In this document: positions 8,648 through 17,747 of the stretch, piece after piece
Layout: each line of letters starts with the position of its first letter
How positions within the stretch are numbered: position 1 is the first letter of the stretch
Origin: Roseateles sp. SL47
Lineage (GTDB): Bacteria > Pseudomonadota > Gammaproteobacteria > Burkholderiales > Burkholderiaceae_C
NCBI RefSeq assembly: GCF_026625885.1
Contig: NZ_CP113068.1
Span: 6,138,001-6,202,000, forward strand
Reading direction: 5' to 3'
Length of the DNA: 64,000 bases
Notes under the pieces: generated by a model
Database searches by the model: none
Seen by the model: only the letters and a program-made list of their open reading frames with translations
What the model was told of the DNA's origin: nothing
Translations under genes and position numbers: made by a program

Positions 8648-8672
8648 AGCCACCGCCCAGCGGTGGCTTTTT
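8648..8672 (+). terminator. Rho-independent terminator after the lipoprotein gene
   Basis: agccaccgc-cca-gcggtggct is a perfect 9-bp stem with a 3-base loop, followed by a run of T. It ends exactly at the stop codon region of the convergent regulator gene. Confidence 0.88.
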
Positions 8673-9232
8673 CATTTCACGCGCTGCTTTTCCAGCTTGC
8701 GGGCCAGGGTTCTGCGGTGCATGCCCAACCGGCGCGCTGTTTCCGAGATGTTGAAGTCGGTGGCGGCCAGGGTTTCGTGGATGCGCTCCCACTCCAGCGT
8801 CTTGATCGAGGTGGTGGCACGCTCGGTGACTTCCACCTCGGCATCCCCCTGCGCCCGGGAGAAGGCCGCTTCGATGTCGTCGGTGTTGGCCGGTTTGGCC
8901 AGATAGTGACGGGCCCCCAGCTTGATGGCTTCCACCGCCGTCGCAATGCTGGCGTAGCCGGTCAGCACCACGATGACCATCGCGGCATCATGCTCATGCA
9001 GCGTCTGCACGCAGGAGAGCCCGGAGCCGCCCGAAGCGAGCTTCAAGTCCACCACCGCATATTCGGGCGTGTCGTCCGGGCCGCGTTCGGACAGCAACTG
9101 CTGCACCTGGTCGTGGGTGGACGCCCGCAGCACCGTATATCCCCGCCGTTCGAAGGAACGGGTCAGGGTGCGGGCGAAGGCATCGTCATCCTCAACGATC
9201 AGCAGCAGGCGGTCTTCGTCATCAGCCATCAT
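8672..9232 (-). CDS. regA: RegA/ActR/PrrA-type redox response regulator
   Basis: A two-domain regulator of about 186 residues: receiver (VEDDDAFARTL acidic pocket, phospho-acceptor Asp in VVDLKL, VLTGYAS, Lys in LAKPAN) and a short C-terminal Fis-type helix-turn-helix (FNISETARRLGMHRRTLARKLEK), which is the hallmark of RegA/ActR/PrrA. Phosphorylated RegA activates or represses respiratory, photosynthetic, nitrogen and carbon-fixation genes according to redox state. The start is one of the ATGs at 9232, 9229 or 9241, all overlapping the end of regB, so the two genes are coupled. It is the last gene of the cyo operon, so it may control the oxidase and itself. Confidence 0.9.
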   Translation of the reverse strand: MMADDEDRLLLIVEDDDAFARTLTRSFERRGYTVLRASTHDQVQQLLSERGPDDTPEYAVVDLKLASGGSGLSCVQTLHEHDAAMVIVVLTGYASIATAVEAIKLGARHYLAKPANTDDIEAAFSRAQGDAEVEVTERATTSIKTLEWERIHETLAATDFNISETARRLGMHRRTLARKLEKQRVK

Positions 9233-10658
9233 GGGCTGCATTGTCGGCGAGGCCCTGAGGCACCAGTGCGGACAGTGGTAATCGGATCTCGACCTCCGCG
9301 CCGCCCCCTTCCTCATTCATGAGGTTTCGGGCCTGCAGATGGCCGCCGAGCGAGCGGATGACATTCAGCGCCAGGAACAGCCCCAGCCCGCCGCCCGGAC
9401 GCCCCTTGCTGGACTGGTAGGGCTTGCCCAGCCGCTCCAGCATCTCGGGCAGGAAACCAGGGCCGCGGTCACGCACGCACAGCACCAGCTGGTCTTCCTC
9501 CGCGAAGGCACGCAGCAGCATCGGCTGGCCGGGCGCGGCCTCCTGGGCGTTGTCCAGGATGTTGTCGATCATCTGCTTCAGGCCCACATCCGAGATGATG
9601 TGCAGATCCGGCAGGTCCTGATCCGCCCGGTATTCCAGCCGGCCGGCATGGCGGGTCCGCCGCCAATGCGCGACCAGATCACCCAGGAAGGCATGCAGCG
9701 TGGTCAGCGCCGGGGCTTCCCCGCGCATCTCCCCCGCCGACATGAGGATGCCGCTGACGATGGCCTTGCAGCGCTGCAGCTGCACCTGCATTTCTTCGAT
9801 CTCCTGCCGCAATTCCGGGTCACCGGCGAAAGGCGCCATATGGGCCCAGTCCCCCAGAATCACCGACAGTGTGGACAGCGGCGTGCCCAGTTCATGCGCA
9901 GCACCAGACGCCAGCAGGCCCATTCGCACGATGTGTTCTTCTTCCGCCGCCCGCTGCCGCAGGTCGGCCAGGCGCGCATCACGCTGGCGCAGGTTGCCGC
10001 TGATGCGATGGATGAAGGTGACCAACAGCGACGCATTGATCGCAAAGCAGATCAGCAGGCCGCCCACATAGTGCGGCGGCAGCGACAGCCCGGCCAGGTC
10101 CGGCAGCCGCAACGGCTGATGCCACTGGGTCAGCGCCAGGAAGCAGGCGGCTGTCAGCCAGACCATCGGCCAGATGTAGCGCGCCGGCAGCAGCACGGCG
10201 CCCACCGCAATCTGCAGCAGGTAGAGAAACACAAAGGGATTGGTGACGCCGCCGCTGTAGAACAGCTGCCCGCTGAGCACCGCCACATCCACCAGCAGAC
10301 CGGCAAACAGCTCGGCGTTGCCGACGCTGGGCACCCAGCGGGTGCGGATCCAGCAGGCCAGGTTGAACAGCAGCAGCACCAGCAGCAACGTGAGCATCTC
10401 CGCCACCGGCAGATGGATGCCCAGCGTGTAGTGCACCGCCACCACGGTGGCGAACTGGCCGGCCACGGCCAGCCAGCGCAGTTGCACCATCTGCATCAGG
10501 TTGGATCGGCCGGCCTGGCTGTCCGGCGCCAGCGCGCCCGACAAGCTGGCCAGGCCCGGCAGGCCGGACAAGCCCATCCAGCGGCTGGACCAGCGGCTGT
10601 CCCCAGGCTCCCGGTCAGGACGACGCAGGGGCACGGGGGGCCTTGTCATCCGCATCAC
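9222..10658 (-). CDS. regB: RegB/ActS/PrrB-type redox sensor histidine kinase
   Basis: A membrane kinase of 478 residues as drawn (452 from an in-frame ATG at 10576 that lies after the upstream stop; either start is possible). About six N-terminal transmembrane helices contain SGGVTNPF, corresponding to the quinone-sensing GGxxNPF segment of RegB. The phosphorylation box is GAAHELGTPLSTLS, and 42 residues after that His lies QLQRCKAIV, matching the position of the redox-active Cys265 in Rhodobacter RegB. The HATPase domain has DNAQEAA and GGGLGLFLA. Thus both known sensing features, quinone pool and thiol, appear conserved. It partners with the downstream regulator. Its presence in a quinol oxidase operon fits monitoring of the same quinone pool. 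Confidence 0.9.
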   Translation of the reverse strand: MMRMTRPPVPLRRPDREPGDSRWSSRWMGLSGLPGLASLSGALAPDSQAGRSNLMQMVQLRWLAVAGQFATVVAVHYTLGIHLPVAEMLTLLLVLLLFNLACWIRTRWVPSVGNAELFAGLLVDVAVLSGQLFYSGGVTNPFVFLYLLQIAVGAVLLPARYIWPMVWLTAACFLALTQWHQPLRLPDLAGLSLPPHYVGGLLICFAINASLLVTFIHRISGNLRQRDARLADLRQRAAEEEHIVRMGLLASGAAHELGTPLSTLSVILGDWAHMAPFAGDPELRQEIEEMQVQLQRCKAIVSGILMSAGEMRGEAPALTTLHAFLGDLVAHWRRTRHAGRLEYRADQDLPDLHIISDVGLKQMIDNILDNAQEAAPGQPMLLRAFAEEDQLVLCVRDRGPGFLPEMLERLGKPYQSSKGRPGGGLGLFLALNVIRSLGGHLQARNLMNEEGGGAEVEIRLPLSALVPQGLADNAAHDG

Positions 10659-11439
10659 CGTCGTCGTCGTCCAGCCGCCCCTCGCGCAAACGGCGGCGCC
10701 GCTCGCGCCACAGGTAGATGCTGATGCCCGCCGTCATCGCCGCCATGGCGTACCAGGTCAAGGCATAGGACAGATGGCTGTTGGGAAACTGGACCACGGT
10801 GAGCCCGCCGCGGGGCCAGGACTCGGTGGCGGGACTGGGCCGCGTGTCCGCTTCGTCGATGAAATAAGGCGCCAGCGGCCCTTCAAGGGTCTGGGCCCGG
10901 CCGATGGCCTCGACATCCCGCGAATACCAGCGTCCCGCCGCCGGATCGTTCTTGCGCAGCAGACTGCCGCCCGGCTCGGTGAGCCGCAGCAGCCCGGTGA
11001 CCTCGACCTCGCCCTGCGCTTCCGTCGCCGTGCGCGACACCCGGGTCTTGTATTGCGGCGGCACGAAGCCCCGGTTCACCATCACCCAGTTGCCGTCACG
11101 GCTGCGCAGCGGCGTGAGCACCCAGTAGCCGGTGCCCAGCACCGTGCTGGCGCCCACCAGCACTTCGCGCGAGTGATCGAATGCGCCGCGCACCACCACG
11201 CGGCGGTATTCATCGTCCGCCTTGGAGATGCCCGCCCAGCGGTCCGCCGACGGCGCCAGCACCGGAGGCGCCGACAGCCGCTTCTCGACCCGGGCCATCA
11301 GGTCCTGCTTCCAGCCCAGCCGCTGCACCTGCCAGGTCCCCAGCGCGATGAACGCCACAAACAAAAGGGCCGCGCCCAGCTGCAACGCCCAGCGGGCGAT
11401 GCGGCGGCGCGGCCGTTCTTCCTGAGGCAGGTCAGCCAT
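10615..11439 (-). CDS. SURF1 family oxidase assembly protein
   Basis: A 274-residue protein starting at the ATG at 11439, which overlaps the cyoD stop by one base (TGATG). The longer open frame upstream lies within cyoD and is discarded. It has an N-terminal transmembrane helix ending in the SURF1 signature LGTWQVQRLGWK, a periplasmic domain (YRRVVVRGAFDH, VNRGFVP, YALTWYAMA) and a second transmembrane helix near the C terminus, followed by an acidic tail. SURF1 proteins help insert heme a or assemble heme-copper oxidases; here it accompanies a quinol oxidase, for which heme O handling is the likely task. Its 3' end overlaps the drawn regB start by 44 bp. Confidence 0.88.
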   Translation of the reverse strand: MADLPQEERPRRRIARWALQLGAALLFVAFIALGTWQVQRLGWKQDLMARVEKRLSAPPVLAPSADRWAGISKADDEYRRVVVRGAFDHSREVLVGASTVLGTGYWVLTPLRSRDGNWVMVNRGFVPPQYKTRVSRTATEAQGEVEVTGLLRLTEPGGSLLRKNDPAAGRWYSRDVEAIGRAQTLEGPLAPYFIDEADTRPSPATESWPRGGLTVVQFPNSHLSYALTWYAMAAMTAGISIYLWRERRRRLREGRLDDDDGDADDKAPRAPASS

Positions 11440-11819
11440 CAGGGCATGTTGCGCATGTCGTGGACCGGCATCATGTTGCTGTTCAGGTGGAACATGACCC
11501 ACACCGAGCCAGCCAGCATGATCACCACGATGGCGACGGTGAAGATCAGCGCCAGCATGGACCAGCCGCCTTCCACCTTCGAGTTCATGTGCAGGAAGTA
11601 GACCATGTGGACCACGATCTGCACCGCCGCGAAGCCCAGCAGCACCAGCGCCATGGTGCTGGAGGAGGCAATGCCCTTGCCCATCACCAGGGCGAAGGGA
11701 ATGGCGGTCAGGATGACGGAAAGGATGAACCCGACGACATACCCCTTGACGGTGGCGTGGTAGCCAACGTCGTGGTCATCGTGGTGATCGCCGTGATGAT
11801 CGTTGTTGTGCTCGCTCAT
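11439..11819 (-). CDS. cyoD: Cytochrome bo3 quinol oxidase subunit IV
   Basis: A 126-residue protein with a His/Asp-rich front ([15 protein letters not shown]) and three transmembrane helices, the usual CyoD layout. CyoD is a small integral subunit that helps bind CuB during assembly of subunit I. Its ATG overlaps the cyoC stop (ATGA). The His-rich N terminus is longer than in E. coli CyoD and might bind metal; that is inference. Confidence 0.92.
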   Translation of the reverse strand: MSEHNNDHHGDHHDDHDVGYHATVKGYVVGFILSVILTAIPFALVMGKGIASSSTMALVLLGFAAVQIVVHMVYFLHMNSKVEGGWSMLALIFTVAIVVIMLAGSVWVMFHLNSNMMPVHDMRNMP

Positions 11820-12439
11820 GGCAGCACTCCCATCAGATAAACAAAGGTGAAGACACCGATCCAGACCACGTCCAGGAAGTGCCAGAACATCGACAGGCAG
11901 ATCAGGCGGCGCTTGTTTTCCTTGGTCAGGCCCAGCTTGGCCACCTGGACCATCAGCACCACCAGCCAGATCGCACCAAAGGTGACGTGCAGGCCGTGGG
12001 TGCCCACCAGGGCGAAGAAGGACGACAGGAAAGCGCTGCGCTGCGGGCCGGCCCCTTCATGGATCAGATGCGCGAACTCATACAGTTCCACGCCCAGGAA
12101 GCACAGGCCCAGAATGCCGGTGATGGCCAGCCAGCCCAGCACACCGGCCTTCTTGCCCTTGAGCATCGCGATCATCGCGAAGCCGTAGGTGATCGACGAC
12201 AGCAGCAGGAAGCCGGTGTTGACGGCAACGAGCTTCAGGTCGAAGAGGTCCGCGCCCGACGGGCCGGCCGCATAGCTGCGGCCCAGCACGGCGTAGGTGG
12301 CGAAGAGCACCGCGAAGATCAGGCAGTCACTCATCAGGTACAGCCAGAACCCCAGGAGGGTGCCGTGCTGCGGATGGTGATCACCGTTGTCGTAGAACAC
12401 CGGCGTGCCGGTGTTGTTCGTCATGGTCGTTGCTTGCAT
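11816..12439 (-). CDS. cyoC: Cytochrome bo3 quinol oxidase subunit III
   Basis: A 207-residue protein of the heme-copper oxidase subunit III family with five transmembrane helices; [21 protein letters not shown] at the front and [18 protein letters not shown] and [19 protein letters not shown] further on are typical of CyoC. An internal ATG at 12424 is an alternative start. It lies 20 bp after cyoB and overlaps cyoD by 4 bases. It stabilises the oxidase and has no cofactor. Confidence 0.95.
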   Translation of the reverse strand: MQATTMTNNTGTPVFYDNGDHHPQHGTLLGFWLYLMSDCLIFAVLFATYAVLGRSYAAGPSGADLFDLKLVAVNTGFLLLSSITYGFAMIAMLKGKKAGVLGWLAITGILGLCFLGVELYEFAHLIHEGAGPQRSAFLSSFFALVGTHGLHVTFGAIWLVVLMVQVAKLGLTKENKRRLICLSMFWHFLDVVWIGVFTFVYLMGVLP

Positions 12440-12459
12440 GTTGGATTGCTCGCTCGGGT

Positions 12460-14454
12460 TCAGGCCTGTGCGGCCAGCACCTGGGTGCGGGCTTCTTCCG
12501 TGCGGGCCACTTCATCCGCAGGGATGTAGTAGTCGCGCTTGTAGTTGAAGGTGTGGACGATGGCCGTGGCCACCACGGCGAACATGGCAATGCCCGCCAC
12601 CAGCCACATGTGCCAGATCAGCGCAAAGCCCAGCAGGGTGGACAGCGCGGCGATGATGACACCGGCGCCGGTGTTCTTCGGCATGTGGATCGGCTTGAAG
12701 CCGGACACCGGACGCTGGTGGCCGCGGGTCTTCATGTCGAACCAGGCGTCATGGTCGTGCACCACCGGGGTGAAGGCGAAGTTGTACTGCGGCGGGGGCG
12801 ACGAGGTCGACCACTCCAGCGTACGGCCATTCCACGGGTCACCGGTCACGTCACGCAGCTGGTCGCGCTTGAGGTAGCTCACCACCAGCTGGATCAGGAA
12901 GCATCCAATGCCGGCAGCGATCAGCAGCGCACCCAGGGCAGCGACCTGGAACCAGATCTGCAGCGACGGATCGTCGAAGTGGCTCATGCGGCGGGTGACG
13001 CCCATCAGGCCCAGCACATACAGCGGCATGAAGGCCACGAAGAAGCCGATCTGCCAGAACCAGAACGAGCACTTGCCCCAGAACGGATCCAGCTTGTAGC
13101 CGAAGGCCTTCGGGAACCAGAAGGTGATGCCCGCCAGCAGGCCGAACAGCACGCCGCCGATGATCACGTTGTGGAAGTGGGCGATCAGGAACAGGCTGTT
13201 GTGCAGCACGAAGTCGGCCGGCGGAACCGCCAGCAGCACACCGGTCATACCACCGATCACGAAGGTGACCATGAAGCCCACGGTCCAGTACATCGGCACA
13301 TCGAACTTGATGCGGCCGCGGTACATGGTGAACAGCCAGTTGAAGATCTTCGCACCGGTCGGGATCGAGATGATCATCGTGGTGATGCCGAAGAATGAGT
13401 TCACGCTGGCGCCCGAGCCCATGGTGAAGAAGTGGTGCAGCCACACCAGGTACGACAGGATCGTGATCACGACCGTGGCGTAGACCATGGAGGCATAACC
13501 GAACAGCTTCTTCTGGCTGAAGGTGGAGGTGATTTCCGAGAAGATGCCAAACGCCGGCAGCACCAGGATGTAGACCTCAGGGTGACCCCAGATCCAGATC
13601 AGGTTCACGTACATCATGGCGTTGCCGCCCAGATCGGTCGTGAAGAAGTTGGTGCCGACGTAACGGTCCAGCGACAGCAGCGCCAGGGCGGCCGTCAGGA
13701 TCGGGAACGAGGCCACGATCAGGATGTTGGAGCACAGGGACGTCCAGGTGAAGACCGGCATCTTCATCATGGTCATGCCCGGCGCGCGCATCTTGATGAT
13801 GGTGGCGATCAGGTTGATGCCCGAGAGCGTGGTGCCCACACCGGCCACCTGCAGCGACCAGAGGTAGTAATCCACCCCCACGCCCGGACTCGCCAGGATG
13901 CCGGACAGCGGCGGATACGCCAGCCAGCCGGTACGTGCGAATTCACCCATGAACAGCGACAGCATCACCAGGACGGCGCCACCGGCGGTCATCCAGAAGC
14001 TGAAGTTGTTCAGGAAGGGGAAAGCCACGTCACGGGCGCCGATCTGCAGCGGCACCACGTAGTTCATGAAGCCGGTGATCAGCGGCATCGCCACGAAGAA
14101 GATCATGATCACGCCGTGGGCGGTGAAGACCTGGTCGTAGTGGTGCGGCGGCAGGAAACCGACGTTGTCGCCGAAGGACAGGGCCTGCTGGGCGCGCATC
14201 ATCAATGCGTCGGCAAAGCCGCGCAGCAGCATGACGATGCCCAGCACGATGTACATGATGCCGATGCGCTTGTGGTCGATGCTGGTCACCCAGTCGCGCC
14301 AGAAGGGGCCCCACAGCTTGAATTTGGTCATCAGCGCCAGCACGAACAGGCCGCCCAGGGCGACTGCCGCGAAGGTACCGATCAGGATCGGCTCATGGTA
14401 TGGAATCGCCTCAATGCTGAGGCGTCCGAAGATGAGCTTTTGTAGGTCAATCAT
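12460..14454 (-). CDS. cyoB: Cytochrome bo3 quinol oxidase subunit I
   Basis: At 664 residues it matches E. coli CyoB (663). It contains the heme-copper core: [16 protein letters not shown] for low-spin heme, [15 protein letters not shown] with the CuB His and the cross-linked Tyr, HHFFTMG for the CuB His pair, and HFHNVIIG for the heme ligands. Fifteen transmembrane helices are expected. It oxidises ubiquinol and reduces O2 to water while pumping protons across the inner membrane. It lies 64 bp after cyoA in the same operon. No cyoE (heme O synthase) is present in the window, so that gene must be elsewhere. Confidence 0.97.
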   Translation of the reverse strand: MIDLQKLIFGRLSIEAIPYHEPILIGTFAAVALGGLFVLALMTKFKLWGPFWRDWVTSIDHKRIGIMYIVLGIVMLLRGFADALMMRAQQALSFGDNVGFLPPHHYDQVFTAHGVIMIFFVAMPLITGFMNYVVPLQIGARDVAFPFLNNFSFWMTAGGAVLVMLSLFMGEFARTGWLAYPPLSGILASPGVGVDYYLWSLQVAGVGTTLSGINLIATIIKMRAPGMTMMKMPVFTWTSLCSNILIVASFPILTAALALLSLDRYVGTNFFTTDLGGNAMMYVNLIWIWGHPEVYILVLPAFGIFSEITSTFSQKKLFGYASMVYATVVITILSYLVWLHHFFTMGSGASVNSFFGITTMIISIPTGAKIFNWLFTMYRGRIKFDVPMYWTVGFMVTFVIGGMTGVLLAVPPADFVLHNSLFLIAHFHNVIIGGVLFGLLAGITFWFPKAFGYKLDPFWGKCSFWFWQIGFFVAFMPLYVLGLMGVTRRMSHFDDPSLQIWFQVAALGALLIAAGIGCFLIQLVVSYLKRDQLRDVTGDPWNGRTLEWSTSSPPPQYNFAFTPVVHDHDAWFDMKTRGHQRPVSGFKPIHMPKNTGAGVIIAALSTLLGFALIWHMWLVAGIAMFAVVATAIVHTFNYKRDYYIPADEVARTEEARTQVLAAQA

Positions 14455-14518
14455 CTTGGATCTCGATATAACTTGCGGTCCCGGCGCGGCCCATCAGGCC
14501 TGGTGCGCCGGGCGCCGG

Positions 14519-15583
14519 TCAGTTCTGGCTACGGGTGGAAGACCACTGCGCGGCGTACTGGCCGGCGTTGTCGGGCGTGCAGAGGGCGGCCACGAAAATC
14601 CGCTTCTGGTCGTTGCTCCAGGGCTTGCTGGCCAGGCCGTTGATCGCGCCCTTGCCACCGCCACCGGCTGCATCAATGGCCATCATCTGGCCCATGCACA
14701 TCTTGCTGCCGTCCACACAACGGTTGACGATCGCATCGAACAGGCCCGGGGCCACGGTGGCGAATCGGCGCACAGGCTCCTTCTCGCTGGGCTTTTCCAG
14801 GGTCTGGTACAGGTCGCGGGAGAGTTCCACGCCGTCGGCCTTGTTGCGCTCGACCCAGGCACCAAACTCGTCGTTGCTCAGGCCGTGGAACTTGAAGCGC
14901 ATGTGCGAGAAGCCGTCACCGCTGAAGTTGGCCGAGAAGCCGTCATAGGTGCCCGGCTTGTTGATCACGGCATTCAGCTGGCTCTGCATGCCCGGCATCG
15001 CGTAGATCATGCCCGACATGGCCGGCACGTAGAACGCGTTCATCACGGTGGACGAGGTGATCTTGAAGAGGATGGGGCGGTCCACCGGTGCGGCCAGCTC
15101 GTTGACGGTGGCAATGCCTTGTTCCGGATAGAGGAACAGCCACTTCCAGTCCAGGGCTACCACTTCCACCACCAGCGGCTGCACACCGGCCGGCACCGGG
15201 CGCTGGGCGTCCAGACGCTCCAGCGGACGGTAGGGGTCCAGCTTGTGGGTGCTGATCCAGGTCATGGCGCCCAGCGCGATGATGATCAGCAGCGGCGCGC
15301 CCCAGATGATCAGTTCCAGGCGGGTGGAGTGATCCCATTCGGGGGAGTAGGTCGCTTCCTTGTTGGAGGAGCGATAGCGCCAGGCAAACGTCAGCGTGAG
15401 GATGATCACCGGGACGATGATCAGCATCATGAGCAACGTGGAAGCCACGATGAGTTGCGCCTGCTGGTTGGCGATGTCACCCGAGGGTTTCATCACGACC
15501 ATGTTGCAGGCGGTCAGTGGCAGCGCCAACGACAGCAGCCCGAGACGGGCCAGACTTGTTTTTAGTGATGCTTTGAGGTACAT
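14519..15583 (-). CDS. cyoA: Cytochrome bo3 quinol oxidase subunit II
   Basis: A 354-residue lipoprotein read from the ATG at 15583. That start gives a proper signal peptide (LGLLSLALPLTAC, lipobox Cys27); the open frame extends 60 codons further but that extension is not hydrophobic. Two transmembrane helices (about 45-70 and 90-110) are followed by a cupredoxin fold (LDWKWLFLYPEQGIATVNEL, AFYVPAMSGMIYAMPGM) that lacks the CuA-binding cysteines, as expected for quinol rather than cytochrome c oxidases. The C-terminal region carries two Cys-containing segments beyond the usual core. First gene of cyoABCD-SURF1-regBA. Confidence 0.95.
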   Translation of the reverse strand: MYLKASLKTSLARLGLLSLALPLTACNMVVMKPSGDIANQQAQLIVASTLLMMLIIVPVIILTLTFAWRYRSSNKEATYSPEWDHSTRLELIIWGAPLLIIIALGAMTWISTHKLDPYRPLERLDAQRPVPAGVQPLVVEVVALDWKWLFLYPEQGIATVNELAAPVDRPILFKITSSTVMNAFYVPAMSGMIYAMPGMQSQLNAVINKPGTYDGFSANFSGDGFSHMRFKFHGLSNDEFGAWVERNKADGVELSRDLYQTLEKPSEKEPVRRFATVAPGLFDAIVNRCVDGSKMCMGQMMAIDAAGGGGKGAINGLASKPWSNDQKRIFVAALCTPDNAGQYAAQWSSTRSQN

Positions 15584-15722
15584 GAGATACAGCCAGCAGG
15601 CGGTTGACCCTCGCCAAGGCTCGTTTTCACGGGCCTGGGCGCCGGACATCCGGTTGTGGGCAACAGGAACTGGATCAGCCAGGGCCTGAGCCAAGGAAGG
15701 AACCAGGAGAAAACGACAGGGG

Positions 15723-15756
15723 TTTACGACTAACGGGTAAACGACACTTGTCGACA
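15723..15756. promoter_or_regulatory. Cluster of palindromes between cyoA and the MFS gene
   Basis: tttac(n9)gtaaa at 15723-15741 is immediately followed by cgaca-ct-tgtcg at 15742-15753, which overlaps the 8-bp palindrome tgtcgaca (15749-15756). This lies in the shared upstream region of two divergent transcription units, about 140 bp before cyoA and 76 bp before the transporter. Such spacing fits a regulator site for one or both. RegA sites are GC-rich imperfect repeats, so this could be a target, but I cannot assign the protein. Confidence 0.45.
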
Positions 15757-15831
15757 GTTGCACGCCGGGCGCAGATTTTGCCTCATTGACTCAAACCAAC
15801 TATTGGACATTTTGTCCCAGGTAGGAGACTC

Positions 15832-17166
15832 ATGAATAGCAACACACTTTCTACGGTGGGGCAGCCCCTGCCGCGAGGGACAGGGGTCGCCACACAAGCC
15901 GAGCAGGACGCGGTGGCTCCAGGCGATATTGCGGTGGGGGTGGTCATAGGCCGCGCCTCCGAGTATTTCGACTTTTTTGTCTACGGAATCGCCTCCGTTC
16001 TGGTGTTTCCGGCCATCTTCTTCCCCCATCTGGAGCGGTTGGAAGGCACGTTGTGGTCGTTTGCGCTGCTGGCGCTGGCCTTTGTGGTGCGGCCCATCGG
16101 CACCCTGATCGGGATGTCGCTGCAGCGGCGTTTCGGCCGTGGCGTGAAGCTGACAGTGGCCCTGTTCCTGTTGGGTATATCCACTTGCGTCATCGCGGTC
16201 TTGCCGGGCTACAACGCCTGGGGCCCGGCCGCCATCCTGGCGCTGGCGCTGTGCCGCGTTGGGCAGGGGCTGGCCTTGGGGGGCTCCTGGGACGGTCTGC
16301 CTTCGCTGCTGGCGATCAATGCGCCGGAAGGCCGCAGGGGCTGGTACGCCATGCTGGGGCAGTTGGGCGCGCCGGTGGGGTTCCTGATCGCGGCTTCGCT
16401 GTTTGCGTATCTGTGGGGCAGCCTGAATGTCATTGACTTCCTGAGTTGGGGCTGGCGGTTCCCGTTCTTTGCGGCGTTCGCCCTGAACGTGGTGGCGCTG
16501 TTCGCACGCTTGCGGCTGGTGATGACGCATGAGTACGAGAAAAACCTGGAAGAGCATGAGCTGGACCCCTGCGACACGATTGAGCTGTTCCGCGAGCAGG
16601 GCTACAACATCTTCATCGGTGCGTTTGCCGCCCTGGCCAGCTATGCGCTGTTCCACCTGGTGACGGTGTTCCCGTTGTCCTGGGTGATCCTGCATTCGGA
16701 CAATTCCGTCGGGCAGTTCCTGTCGGTGCAGATCATCGGCGCGCTGCTGGCGGGGGCGGCCATGCCGATCTCGGGGCTGATCGCGGACCGGATTGGCCGG
16801 CGCAGCACGCTGGGGACCCTGGCCACGGCCATCGGGATCTTCAGCCTGTTTACGCCGCTGCTGCTGGACAGCGGCAGCATGGGCCAGAACATCTTCATTC
16901 TGGTGGGCTTTGTGCTGCTGGGGCTGTCTTATGGCCAGTCGGCGGGGGCGGTGACGTCCAATTTCCTGCCGCGCTTCCGGTATACCGGCGCGGCGCTGAC
17001 GGCGGACTTGGCCTGGCTGTTTGGGGCGGCATTCGCCCCACTGGTGGCGCTGGGGCTGTCCATCCAGTTCGGCCTGTGGGCGGTGACGGCGTATCTGCTG
17101 TCCGGCGCCGTGGTCACCCTGGTGGCGCTGCGGACGAATCGGATGTTGCAGATGAAAGATAATTAG
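15832..17166 (+). CDS. MFS transporter, metabolite:H+ symporter (MHS) type
   Basis: A 444-residue protein with twelve predicted transmembrane helices. The front ASEYFDFFVYGIASVLVFP is the MHS-family variant of the usual EWYDFxxYG motif, and PIGTLIGMSLQRRFGR with RVGQGLALGGSWDG correspond to the conserved loop 2-3 and helix 4 motifs of sugar/organic-anion symporters such as ProP, ShiA and KgtP. The substrate, probably an organic acid or zwitterion, cannot be read from sequence. A clear ribosome binding site (taggagac) precedes the ATG at 15832. Transcribed divergently from cyoA; followed by a strong hairpin. Confidence 0.88.
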   Translation: MNSNTLSTVGQPLPRGTGVATQAEQDAVAPGDIAVGVVIGRASEYFDFFVYGIASVLVFPAIFFPHLERLEGTLWSFALLALAFVVRPIGTLIGMSLQRRFGRGVKLTVALFLLGISTCVIAVLPGYNAWGPAAILALALCRVGQGLALGGSWDGLPSLLAINAPEGRRGWYAMLGQLGAPVGFLIAASLFAYLWGSLNVIDFLSWGWRFPFFAAFALNVVALFARLRLVMTHEYEKNLEEHELDPCDTIELFREQGYNIFIGAFAALASYALFHLVTVFPLSWVILHSDNSVGQFLSVQIIGALLAGAAMPISGLIADRIGRRSTLGTLATAIGIFSLFTPLLLDSGSMGQNIFILVGFVLLGLSYGQSAGAVTSNFLPRFRYTGAALTADLAWLFGAAFAPLVALGLSIQFGLWAVTAYLLSGAVVTLVALRTNRMLQMKDN

Positions 17167-17173
17167 GCCCCCG

Positions 17174-17200
17174 GTTTGGCTGGCCTAAGGCCAGCCAAAC
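17174..17200. terminator. Strong hairpin after the MFS gene
   Basis: gtttggctggcc-taa-ggccagccaaac is a perfect 12-bp stem with a 3-base loop, 8 bp after the stop codon. No T-run follows, so it is either a weak intrinsic terminator or an mRNA 3'-end stabiliser. Confidence 0.7.
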
Positions 17201-17212
17201 ACGCCCCCCGAG

Positions 17213-17601
17213 GGGGCTGGGGCCGCCTTGGGGCGGCCCGGCGGCAGCCCCCTTCGCTCACCAAGAGCCCCGCTTGGACGGCGCTGCGCGCGTCCGGCGC
17301 GACTAGATGCCACCTGGAGCGGTGAATGAGGGCTCTGGATCGGGGCTGGGGCCGCCTTGGGGCGGCCCGGCGGCGGCCCCCTTCGCAAACCAAGAGCCCC
17401 GCTTGGACGGCGCTGCGCGCGTCCTGCGCGACTAGATGCCACCTGGAGCGGTGAATGAGGGCTCTGGATCGGGGCTGGGGCGCCTTGGGGCGGCCCGGCG
17501 GCAGCCCCCCTTCGCAAACCAAGAGCCCCGCTGGGACGGCGCTGCGCGCGTCCTGCGCGACTAGATGCCACCTGGAGCGGTGAATGAGGGCTCTGGGTTG
17601 G
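17213..17601. repeat. Three tandem copies of a 129-bp unit
   Basis: Copies begin with ggggctgg at 17213, 17342 and 17471 (spacing 129 and 129 bp) and share more than 90 percent by eye. Each contains agccccgcttggacggcg, gactagatgccacctgg and gagcggtgaatgagggctct. A decayed half copy continues to about 17665 (gagcaccacttgggcggcgctgcgcg). The unit is a multiple of three, so minus-strand frames stay open through the array and repeat a 43-residue pattern, but there is no start signal and I treat it as non-coding. Confidence 0.9.
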
Positions 17602-17714
17602 GGCGGCCCGCTCGCTCGCGACGAGCACCACTTGGGCGGCGCTGCGCGCTCCGAAGCGACTCCGCTTTTCATGCATTTGTTGGCAGAGATTTTGAGTGGA
17701 ATATCCCCACAACT

Positions 17715-17732
17715 TAGTTAGCAAGCTAACTA
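17715..17732. promoter_or_regulatory. Perfect palindromic operator of the MarR-controlled efflux operon
   Basis: tagttagc-aa-gctaacta is a perfect 8+8 inverted repeat just upstream of the MarR gene. A TACAAT -10-like box follows at 17735-17740. This is the size, symmetry and position expected for a MarR autorepressor site; binding would block the promoter of the whole operon. Confidence 0.75.
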
Positions 17733-17747
17733 TCTACAATGCGGGCC

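Noticed and set aside
17213..17601. CRISPR array
   Set aside because: Units are contiguous with no unique spacers, and no cas gene is near.
17163..17672. Minus-strand ORF of repeated 43-residue units
   Set aside because: Open only because the 129-bp unit is divisible by three; two frames are open at once, composition is Arg/Pro/Ala-rich, and there is no ribosome binding site.
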